Assembly: GCA_002305045.1 (NCBI GenBank)
Contig: DBPX01000015.1
Location: 1 to 64,000 of the forward strand
Length of the DNA stretch: 64,000 bases
Direction of reading: 5' to 3'
DNA from: Ruminococcus sp. UBA1409
Lineage (GTDB): Bacteria > Bacillota > Clostridia > Oscillospirales > Ruminococcaceae
Position 1 is the stretch's first letter. Each line of letters begins with the position of its first letter. Positions 1-6,622 of this stretch are shown piece by piece. The notes under the pieces were generated by a model. It made no database searches, was not told where the DNA came from, and worked only from the letters and a program-made list of their open reading frames with translations. The position numbers were made by a program, and so were the translations under genes.

Positions 1-41
1 AAAAGGTTTAATAAACAACTTCCGATGCCGGAGTCTCGCCT

Positions 42-809
42 ATGGGCTTTTCAATCGAAACCGACTGCGACTGGCTGTCCTTCTCGGAAACAAAGGGAGA
101 AATTGAGCTGACAAAGAGAATCATTCTTTACATCCTCAAGGAGCGCTTTACCGGGATAAAGACAGGGAGCTTCAGGGTGCGTGGCGTCGGCTTTAACGCC
201 TGTGCGAATATCGAAGTTAATGCCCAGAACCGCACCGATATCCCTGTAAACACCTTTATCGAAAGCGACGGCTATATCTGCATGAAGGCTGTTCACTATC
301 AAGGAAAATACGACTCAGAGAACGGAAGCTTCCGCAGTCTTATACCCTGCACTCGTGAGGGAAGCGCAGTAAAGGCATATCCTGTCACCAAGGACTTTAC
401 CAAGGTTAAAGACAAGCCGTACCTGTCGTATAGCTTCCTTGCTCAAAACGAGGGAGAATACCGTGTAAGATTCTGGCTGGAGGCGACTACACCCGTGGTG
501 TTTGAAAGGGAGCAGTACATCAGCTTCTCCATTAACGGCGGTGAGATTATCAGCCTCAACACCGTCAGGGAGCCTGAGCGCCAGTTCTTTACAAGTCCTC
601 AGGCGAACGCCGAGGCTACCGACCATGTAAAATTTGCGGACTATTCCCTGCCCTGCAAAAAGGGTCTCAACGAGCTAATATTCTATGCGGCGAGTCCTGC
701 CATACTTCTTGAAAAGATAGCTTTGTACCCTGCCGGAACTGCTCTTAAAGAGTCCTACATGGGTCCCGCTGAAAGCTATATAAAGCTCCAGAAGGCTGAC
801 GGGGAGTAA
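42..809 (+). CDS. C-terminal part of a GH115 alpha-glucuronidase (5' end missing or frame-broken)
   Basis: This looks like the C-terminal beta-sandwich region of glycoside hydrolase family 115, enzymes that remove (4-O-methyl-)glucuronic acid side chains from xylan. The supporting marks are an 'ESDGYICMKAVHY' segment like the NGYVSIEAEHY start of the GH115 C-terminal domain (about residue 75), a PYLSYSFLAQNEGEYRVRFW strand pair, and the ending 'YMGPAES', close to the SYLGPPES that closes GH115 proteins. Family members are usually over 800 residues, so the catalytic part is absent. The frame is open only back to position 15; two TAA stops lie in frame at 9-14, so an intact gene cannot simply run in from the left. 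The ATG at 42 has no convincing ribosome binding site. It is probably a frameshifted gene or a relic. Family assignment is from motif memory, moderately sure. Confidence 0.6.
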   Translation: MGFSIETDCDWLSFSETKGEIELTKRIILYILKERFTGIKTGSFRVRGVGFNACANIEVNAQNRTDIPVNTFIESDGYICMKAVHYQGKYDSENGSFRSLIPCTREGSAVKAYPVTKDFTKVKDKPYLSYSFLAQNEGEYRVRFWLEATTPVVFEREQYISFSINGGEIISLNTVREPERQFFTSPQANAEATDHVKFADYSLPCKKGLNELIFYAASPAILLEKIALYPAGTALKESYMGPAESYIKLQKADGE

Positions 810-821
810 AAGCAGGCTTTT

Positions 822-850
822 TTGCATACTTTTACACCTAAGTATATAAA
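822..850 (+). promoter_or_regulatory. Predicted vegetative promoter of the nifX-like gene
   Basis: TTGCAT (822-827) and TATAAA (845-850) are separated by 17 bases. They lie just behind the GH115 fragment and 70 bases ahead of the NifX-like start. The -35 box matches the consensus weakly. Confidence 0.4.
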
Positions 851-920
851 AATCAGGTTAGTCGAGGCATTCCTGCCCATACTAAATATCAGACTTAAAT
901 TTACAAAGGAGAGGTTTCAG

Positions 921-1364
921 ATGAAGATTGCAGTAACTTATGAAAATGAAGAGGTATTCGGGCATTTCGGTCACACGAGGCAGTTCAAGCTGTATCAGGT
1001 TGAGGACGGCAAAATCATTTCCAGCGAGATAATAGACACTAACGGGAGCGGTCACGGTGCGCTTGCGGGGCTTCTTAAGGGTCTTGGCGCCGATGTTTTA
1101 ATCTGCGGAGGAATCGGTCAGGGCGCAAGGCTTGCTCTTGAGGAGGCGGGAATCCGTCTTTTCGGAGGAGTTTTTGGCAGTGCGGACAAGGCTGTAAATG
1201 ACTATATTGAGGGGAGCCTTAGCTACGACCCGGACGCTAGGTGCGATCATCACTCCAAGGGTCACGGCGAGGGTCACTCCTGCTCCGGGCATGATTGTTC
1301 GGAACATAATTGTTCGGAGCATGGTTGCTCTGAGCATTCTTGCTCTGAGCATTCTTGCTCTTGA
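921..1364 (+). CDS. NifX/NifB-type iron-molybdenum cluster-binding family protein with Cys/His repeat tail
   Basis: The first ~105 residues form the dinitrogenase iron-molybdenum cofactor domain (NifX/NafY/NifB C-terminal fold): MKIAVTYENEEVFGHFGHT at the start, and a glycine-rich 'LGADVLICGGIGQGARLALEEAGI' core split here by description only around residues 55-80. In anaerobes without nitrogenase, stand-alone copies are thought to carry Fe-S or other metal clusters. Residues ~110-147 are a low-complexity tail rich in His and Cys, with five consecutive Cys-Ser-Glu-His-type units after an HxxGHxxGH stretch. That suggests metal binding. The start at 921 follows AAAGGAGAGG with good spacing; the frame is open further upstream but without a better site. 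It lies 113 bases ahead of a CoA-disulfide-reductase-type gene, and similar pairs occur in clostridia, so a shared redox or metal role is plausible but inferred. Confidence 0.8.
   Translation: MKIAVTYENEEVFGHFGHTRQFKLYQVEDGKIISSEIIDTNGSGHGALAGLLKGLGADVLICGGIGQGARLALEEAGIRLFGGVFGSADKAVNDYIEGSLSYDPDARCDHHSKGHGEGHSCSGHDCSEHNCSEHGCSEHSCSEHSCS
1277..1361 (+). repeat. 15-bp tandem repeat encoding CSEH units
   Basis: About five and a half copies of a 15-base unit (type GAGCATTCTTGCTCT) are arrayed head to tail at the end of the NifX-like gene. The last two copies are identical, while the earlier copies have drifted. The period is a multiple of three, so gain or loss of units changes tail length without breaking the frame. 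Confidence 0.85.
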
Positions 1365-1477
1365 CACGAGCGTCATGACATTTATGCTCTGTACGGCTCT
1401 CAGGGCTTTTCATGGCGTTAAGCAGTAAAGGATGGGTATTATTGCTGTAGATAATATAAAAAAGAAGGAGGAATAGC

Positions 1478-3151
1478 ATGAAAATAGTTGTCATTGGCGG
1501 AGTCGCCGCCGGGACTAAGACCGCCGCCAAGCTTATGCGGCAGAACCGCAGTCAGGAGGTCGTAGTCTACACCAAGGGGAAGGATATTTCCTATGCCGGG
1601 TGCGGACTTCCCTACTATGTCGGCGGGATGATAGAGTCCCCGGAGGAGCTTATCGTAAACACTCCGGCAAAGTACACCGGGCTTACCGGCGTAAGGGTTG
1701 TGACCGGCATGGAGGCTGTGGGTCTTGACGCCGAAAAGAAAACCGTCCTGTTTGCAAACGGCGAGGAGGTATCATACGATAAGCTCGTGATTGCGACGGG
1801 CGCATACCCGTTTGTCCCCGACCTCCCGGGAACCGGGCTGGAGGGTGTTTTCACCGTCCGCACGCCGGAGGACGCTATAGGCATACGAGCGTATGTGGAC
1901 AGCAAAAAATGCCGCTCCGCAGTCATCGTGGGAGGAGGCTTCATAGGTCTTGAGATAGCCGAAAATCTTTTGGCAAAGGGGCTAAAGGTCGCCGTTGTGG
2001 ACATGGCGTCGCAGCTTCTTCCAAATCTTTTTGACTTTGAGGTTTCTGATTACATCCGCCGTCACCTTCAGACTAAGGGTGTAAGAGTGGTCACCGGCAC
2101 AGCCCTGAAGGGCATATACGGCAAGGAGGGCGGTCTTAAGGTTAGTACCTCGGCTTTGGATTTCGATGCCGACCTTGCAGTCTTGGCGATAGGAATCCGT
2201 CCCGCTACCGAGTGGCTGGCAGGCTCTGGAATCGAGCTTGTGAAGGGCGCAGTAGCTACCGACAGCTTCCAAAGGACGAATCTAGAGGATGTCTACGCCG
2301 TCGGAGACTGTGCACAGGTATTCAACCGGCAGACGGGAAAGGCTCAGTGGTCGGCAATGGGGTCCACCGCAAACATCACCGGCAGACTTCTTGCAAAGAA
2401 TATCACCGGCGAGCCGTCTAGGTACGGAGGCTGTCTTGGAACGGGAGTTGTAAAGCTCAGCGATTCCTTAAACGCAGGGCGGACGGGTCTTACCGAGGAG
2501 CAGGCTGCAAACGAGGGCTATGACGCCGTTTCTGCGACCTGCGTCACCGACGACAAGGCTCACTACTACGCCGATTCCTCCTTCTTCATTACAAAGCTTG
2601 TCGCAGACAGAGCGACAAAAAAGCTCCTGGGAATACAGGTTTTAGGCTCTGGAGCCGTAGACAAGATGGTCGACATCGCCGTCACGGGAATCGCAATGGG
2701 AGCCTCGCTAAGCGACTTTGACACCCTCGATTTTGCCTATGCTCCCCCGTTTTCGACAGCGATACATCCCTTCGTCCAGGCGTGCTACATACTTGAAAAC
2801 AAGCTGAGCGGAGTGTATAACAGCATGACTCCCGCCGAGTACCTAAAGGGCGCCGCTAAGGGCTACAGGGTTATTGATGTAAATCCCGCTCCGGCGATTC
2901 CCGGCGCTCTTTGGCTAGACCTTGCAAAGGTCACAGGTCCCGTGGAGGGGCTTGGAAAGGAGGATAAGCTCCTTTTGGTCTGTGCGAGAGGAAAAAGAGG
3001 CTACTTCCTGCAAAACCGTCTGAAAGCATACGGATATACAAATACCCTTGCCCTCGAGGGAGGACTCACCGTAAACAGTGTAAAGGTCGAGCTTTCGGGC
3101 ACCGAGCTTCCTCCAGAGGAGAAAAAAGAGTCAAGGGTCTTGAATGCCTGA
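1478..3151 (+). CDS. CoA-disulfide reductase / NADH oxidase-type flavoprotein with C-terminal rhodanese domain
   Basis: This is an FAD- and NAD(P)H-dependent class III pyridine-nucleotide disulfide oxidoreductase, acting on CoA disulfide, persulfides or oxygen. Visible features are the FAD Rossmann motif GGVAAG (7-12), the single redox cysteine C42 in SYAGCGLPYY, the NAD(P)H motif VGGGFIGLE near residue 150, and the second FAD motif 'YAVGDCA' near residue 270. A rhodanese-like domain fills roughly residues 455-540, with a putative active-site cysteine at C502 in CARGKRG. CoADR-rhodanese fusions are known persulfide/CoA-disulfide reductases. At 557 residues it has the usual length of the fused type. 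AAGAAGGAGGAATAGC precedes the ATG. The exact substrate cannot be read from the sequence. It lies between the NifX-like gene and a truncated ABC ATPase that starts 21 bases downstream. Confidence 0.88.
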   Translation: MKIVVIGGVAAGTKTAAKLMRQNRSQEVVVYTKGKDISYAGCGLPYYVGGMIESPEELIVNTPAKYTGLTGVRVVTGMEAVGLDAEKKTVLFANGEEVSYDKLVIATGAYPFVPDLPGTGLEGVFTVRTPEDAIGIRAYVDSKKCRSAVIVGGGFIGLEIAENLLAKGLKVAVVDMASQLLPNLFDFEVSDYIRRHLQTKGVRVVTGTALKGIYGKEGGLKVSTSALDFDADLAVLAIGIRPATEWLAGSGIELVKGAVATDSFQRTNLEDVYAVGDCAQVFNRQTGKAQWSAMGSTANITGRLLAKNITGEPSRYGGCLGTGVVKLSDSLNAGRTGLTEEQAANEGYDAVSATCVTDDKAHYYADSSFFITKLVADRATKKLLGIQVLGSGAVDKMVDIAVTGIAMGASLSDFDTLDFAYAPPFSTAIHPFVQACYILENKLSGVYNSMTPAEYLKGAAKGYRVIDVNPAPAIPGALWLDLAKVTGPVEGLGKEDKLLLVCARGKRGYFLQNRLKAYGYTNTLALEGGLTVNSVKVELSGTELPPEEKKESRVLNA

Positions 3152-3171
3152 GGGATAAAAGATATCCAGAT

Positions 3172-3732
3172 GTGTTCAATGTAAGGGTCATCACAAGGCT
3201 TGCAGCCTATCTTCCGCAGGGACGAGCTGTGCCTGACATGACGGTATCCCAGCTTGTACTCCACGGGAGATTCCCCCACACGGGATATCCAAGAAGGTAT
3301 ACAAGCCGTGACCGTGAGGCGGCGGCTTCTGCCATGGAGACTGCCGGCGTCAGCGAGCTTGCCCAAATGCCGATATCCTCCCTGTCAGGAGGGATGAGGC
3401 AGAGCGCATATATCGCCATGGCTCTGGCTCAGGACACAGGATACATCCTCCTTGACGAGCCGACCACCTATCTCGACATCCGGCACCAGCTTGAGCTTAT
3501 GAGGCTTTTACGCACTCTGGCGGACTCGGAAAAGGGGGTTGTCGCCGTCATGCACGACCTTCCGATGGCGTTTAGCTTCTCCGACAGGCTGGCGCTGATG
3601 AGCGGCGGCAGGATTACAGTCCTAGGCTCCCCCTCAGAGCTATGCTGTGGCAGTGCGGTAAAAGGCGTGATGGGAGTGGGAGTGATTTACGAGGGAGGAA
3701 GATACCTGTATGACTACACAGGTAGTCTTTAG
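3172..3732 (+). pseudogene. Truncated iron-siderophore/cobalamin-type ABC transporter ATPase (FecE/FepC family)
   Basis: The sequence matches the FecE/FepC/BtuD ATPase from the Q-loop onward: 'AAYLPQGR' (Q-loop), 'VLHGRFPHTGYPRRY', signature LSGGMRQ (about residues 70-76), Walker B 'YILLDEPT' followed by a D-loop, and the switch His in 'VMHDL'. The first ~50-60 residues, with the Walker A P-loop, are absent. The recognisable part begins only ~20 bases after the stop of the flavoenzyme gene. Without a P-loop it should not bind ATP normally. The only start candidate is a GTG at 3172 with no clear ribosome binding site. No permease or binding-protein gene is nearby. It is best read as the 3' remnant of a transporter locus left by a deletion that fused its tail to the preceding gene. 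Confidence 0.85.
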
Positions 3733-3742
3733 ACATTCATAC

Positions 3743-3771
3743 TTGATATCCCAAAGAAAATATTATATAAT
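3743..3771 (+). promoter_or_regulatory. Strong predicted vegetative promoter of the iron-sulfur flavoprotein gene
   Basis: TTGATA (3743-3748) and a perfect TATAAT (3766-3771) are 17 bases apart, immediately after the end of the broken ABC gene. A GC-rich hairpin (3781-3807) follows directly. Confidence 0.8.
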
Positions 3772-3780
3772 ATATCAAAG

Positions 3781-3807
3781 GCTCTGCGGGGCTTATCCCG
3801 CCAGAGC
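3781..3807 (+). other. Leader hairpin ahead of the flavoprotein gene
   Basis: GCTCTG-CGGGG pairs with TCCCG-CCAGAGC (one-base bulge) around a short CTTA-type loop. It lies between the promoter and the AAAGGAG ribosome binding site. No T-run follows, so it is a leader structure or mRNA 5' stabiliser rather than a terminator. Confidence 0.45.
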
Positions 3808-3825
3808 ATCAAAGGAGATGCTTTT

Positions 3826-4443
3826 ATGAAGGTTTTAATTGTCAACGGAAGTCCGCATACCGACGGCAGCGTGTCAGTAGCCCTCAAGGAGGTCGAGAAC
3901 GCCTTGAACCAGGAGGGCATAGACACCGAGGTCATCCAGATAGGAAGGCTGGCGATAAGAAGCTGCGTAGCCTGCAAAAGCTGCTACAAGACCGGGAAAT
4001 GCGCCATCGACGATATTGTCAACGAAGCAGCGCCCAAATTCGAGGAGTGCGACGGACTGGTAGTCGGTGCGCCGGTTTACTATGCCGCCGCAAACCCTAC
4101 CCTCACCGCATTTTTGACAAGACTGTTTTACAGCACCCGCTTTGACAAGAGGATGAAGGTTGGTGCGGCTGTCTGCTCTGCAAGAAGGGGCGGCATCACG
4201 GCGAGCTTCGACGAGCTAAACAAGTTCTTCACCATAAGCGGAATGCCGATAGCCTCCGGGCAGTACTGGAACGGAATCCACGGAAACAGCGCCGAGGACG
4301 CCAAAAAGGATCTCGAGGGGCTTCAGATGATGAGGACTTTAGGAAAGAACATGGCGTTTCTAATAAAGTCCATAGCTCTTGGCAAAAAGGAGTACGGGCT
4401 TCCCGAGAAGGAGGAGCCTATCCGTACAAACTTTATAAATTAG
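3826..4443 (+). CDS. Iron-sulfur flavoprotein / NAD(P)H-dependent FMN oxidoreductase family
   Basis: This is a flavodoxin-fold FMN protein. The N-terminal phosphate-binding loop is 'NGSPHTDGS' (7-15). The segment C47-x2-C50-x2-C53-x5-C59 matches the compact CX2CX2CX4-7C motif of iron-sulfur flavoproteins, which carries a 4Fe-4S cluster next to FMN. 'GAPVYYAAANP' around residue 82 is the second FMN loop. Such proteins transfer electrons and are thought to help detoxify O2 or H2O2 in anaerobes. At 205 residues the length is normal. AAAGGAGATGCTTTT precedes the ATG. It appears monocistronic, with its own promoter and downstream hairpins. The physiological partner is unknown. Confidence 0.85.
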   Translation: MKVLIVNGSPHTDGSVSVALKEVENALNQEGIDTEVIQIGRLAIRSCVACKSCYKTGKCAIDDIVNEAAPKFEECDGLVVGAPVYYAAANPTLTAFLTRLFYSTRFDKRMKVGAAVCSARRGGITASFDELNKFFTISGMPIASGQYWNGIHGNSAEDAKKDLEGLQMMRTLGKNMAFLIKSIALGKKEYGLPEKEEPIRTNFIN

Positions 4444-4496
4444 CTACCAGTATCAGATTATTTATAATTAGCCACCAGTATCGGCTAATTTATGAT
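4441..4496 (+). repeat. Imperfect 28-bp tandem duplication starting at the stop codon
   Basis: Copy 1 (4441-4468) and copy 2 (4469-4496) agree at 23 of 28 positions and both begin with TAG, the stop codon of the flavoprotein gene. The second copy contains an inverted repeat, ATTAGCC (4467-4473) with GGCTAAT (4483-4489). Confidence 0.7.
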
Positions 4497-4524
4497 AGCG
4501 ATAGCTTTTTTTGACAGCTTCAAA

Positions 4525-4554
4525 GGGCGGGCCCTGCGGTCTGCCCCTGTTTTT
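4525..4554 (+). terminator. Rho-independent terminator after the flavoprotein gene
   Basis: GGGCGGG (4525-4531) pairs with TCTGCCC (4540-4546), including two G-U pairs, and is followed by a T-rich run. Confidence 0.65.
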
Positions 4555-4667
4555 CGGAATATGAAAATATTTTCACATAGTTATCATAAATATATAGCAT
4601 TTAAAGGGTATAATTATCTGTTGATGTGATTAATATTTCACAATACAATAAAAAGGAGAGGAAAAAT

Positions 4668-6551
4668 ATGCCTAAGATTGAGTTTAAGACGGAGTCAAAA
4701 AAGCTTCTTGACATGATGATTAACTCCGTTTACACCAACAAGGAGATTTTTCTAAGAGAGATTATTTCAAACGCCAGCGACGCCATAGATAAGCGCCAAT
4801 ATATGTCGCTGGACAATTCTGATATGTCCCTGTCAGATGGCGAGTATCAGATTGTAATCGAAAAGGACGCTGACAACAGGCTTCTTTCAATCAGGGACAA
4901 CGGCTGCGGAATGAGCAGGGAGGAGCTTGAAAACAACCTCGGCACCATCGCTAAAAGCGGCTCCTATGATTTCAAGCAGGACTCGGACGCCAAGAACAAG
5001 ACCGAGATAATAGGTCAGTTCGGAGTTGGCTTCTACTCCGCCTTCATGGTCGCCGACTCTATAACCGTAAAATCAAAAGTCCCAGGCTCTAAAGAGGCGT
5101 GGCAGTGGAGCTCCTCGGGAGTCGACGGCTACGAGCTGGAGCCCTGCGAGCTTGACGAGGCAGGAACTATCGTTACCCTTCACATAAGGCAGGACAAGGA
5201 CGACGAGAGCTACTCTGAGTTTCTTGACGACTACCGCATAAGGTCGCTCATAAGAAAATACTCCGACTATATAAGATACCCCATAAGGATGGAGGTCGAG
5301 GAGTCAAGACCTAAGGAAGGCTCTGAAAACGAGTACGAGACCGTTAAAGCTACAACCACCCTTAACAGCATGGTGCCGATATGGAGGCGTTCCTCCTCAG
5401 AGGTCAGCCAAGAGGAGTACAACAAGTTCTACAGGGACAAGTTCTTCGACTATGAGCCTCCAGTCAAGGTGATACACTTCTCGGTGGACGGCACAACACC
5501 CTTTGAGTCTCTTTTGTTCATACCCTCTCATGCTCCGTATGACTACTACACTAAAATGTATGAGAAGGGTCTTTCGCTCTACTCAAACGGCGTCATGATA
5601 ATGGAAAAGTGCCCGGAGCTTCTTCCCGACCATTTCGGCTTCGTTCACGGAATAATAGACTCCGACAGCCTGACCCTTAACATCTCAAGAGAGACTCTCC
5701 AGCACAACAGGCAGCTCACAAACATTGAAAGAGCGGTCGAAAAGAGAATCAAGTCTGAGCTTTTAAAGCTGCTTGAGTCCGACAGGGACAAGTACACCGG
5801 CTTCTTTGAGGCCCTAGGGCTTCAGCTCAAATACGGTCTTTATGCCGATTTTGGCGTCAACAAGGACACCCTTAAGGACCTTGTGATGTTCTATTCCTCC
5901 AACGACAAAAAGCTTACAACGCTTAAGGAGTATGTCGGCAGGATGAAGGAGGACCAAAAGGCAATCTACTACGCCTGCGGCTCCAGCATAGACGCCGCCG
6001 CAATGCTCCCTCAGGCTGAGGCTGTTATAGACAGGGGCTACGAGGTCCTCTACCTCAAGGACGATGTTGACGAGTTCGCTCTAAAAACTCTCTCGGAGTA
6101 CGACGGCAAGACCTTCACAAATGTCAGCGACCAGTCGCTCGACATATCCAGCGAGGAGGAAAAGGCAAGCCTTAAAACCGAGAACGACTCCAACAAGGAG
6201 ATGCTTGATTATATCAAGACCTCGCTTGGGGACAAGGTAAGCTCGGTAAGGTTTAGCTCCTCGCTAAAGGACCACCCGGTCTGCCTCTCCTCAGAGGGCG
6301 GAATCTCGCTTGAGATGGAAAAGGTGCTTAACTCCATGCCTCAAAACGACCGTCCCGTAAAGGCGGAGACCATACTCGAGATTAATGTCTCCCACCCCAT
6401 AGCCGAGAGTCTTAAAAAGCTCTACTTTAAGGACAAGGACAAGCTTGCAAGCTATTCAAAGATTCTTTACGCCCAGGCAAGGCTTATAGGCGGAATGGAG
6501 ATAGATAATCCTACCGAGCTTAGCAATCTGGTCTGCGAGCTGATGGTATAA
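4668..6551 (+). CDS. htpG: Molecular chaperone HtpG (Hsp90 family)
   Basis: This is the cytosolic ATP-dependent Hsp90 chaperone. The N-terminal GHKL ATPase domain shows the EFKTESKKLLDMMINS start, 'LREIISNASDA' with the ATP-site Asn, 'DNGCGM', and the lid motif 'GQFGVGFYSAF'. The middle domain includes the 'SRETLQ' loop near residue 340, and a dimerisation domain ends the protein. At 627 residues it has the usual length. The ATG at 4668 follows AAAAAGGAGAGG and fits the family start MPKIEFKTE; an upstream in-frame start would add an unconserved leader. A TATAAT box at 4609-4614 lies in the intergenic space without a clear -35 partner, and no CIRCE operator was seen. It is followed by a bidirectional terminator. 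Confidence 0.97.
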   Translation: MPKIEFKTESKKLLDMMINSVYTNKEIFLREIISNASDAIDKRQYMSLDNSDMSLSDGEYQIVIEKDADNRLLSIRDNGCGMSREELENNLGTIAKSGSYDFKQDSDAKNKTEIIGQFGVGFYSAFMVADSITVKSKVPGSKEAWQWSSSGVDGYELEPCELDEAGTIVTLHIRQDKDDESYSEFLDDYRIRSLIRKYSDYIRYPIRMEVEESRPKEGSENEYETVKATTTLNSMVPIWRRSSSEVSQEEYNKFYRDKFFDYEPPVKVIHFSVDGTTPFESLLFIPSHAPYDYYTKMYEKGLSLYSNGVMIMEKCPELLPDHFGFVHGIIDSDSLTLNISRETLQHNRQLTNIERAVEKRIKSELLKLLESDRDKYTGFFEALGLQLKYGLYADFGVNKDTLKDLVMFYSSNDKKLTTLKEYVGRMKEDQKAIYYACGSSIDAAAMLPQAEAVIDRGYEVLYLKDDVDEFALKTLSEYDGKTFTNVSDQSLDISSEEEKASLKTENDSNKEMLDYIKTSLGDKVSSVRFSSSLKDHPVCLSSEGGISLEMEKVLNSMPQNDRPVKAETILEINVSHPIAESLKKLYFKDKDKLASYSKILYAQARLIGGMEIDNPTELSNLVCELMV

Positions 6552-6591
6552 GACTGCAAAAAGCTCTAAAAAGCATAGAATGTATAAAAAT

Positions 6592-6622
6592 GAATCCCAT
6601 GAAAAATCATGGGATTCTTATT
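6592..6622. terminator. Bidirectional terminator between htpG and mutS2
   Basis: GAATCCCATGA (6592-6602) and TCATGGGATTC (6607-6617) form a perfect 11-bp stem with an AAAA loop. T-rich sequence follows on the plus side and an A-run precedes it, so it serves the convergent htpG and mutS2 transcripts. Confidence 0.9.

Noticed and set aside
1277-1361. CRISPR array
   Set aside because: The repeats are 15 bases, directly adjacent without spacers, and in frame with a protein tail.
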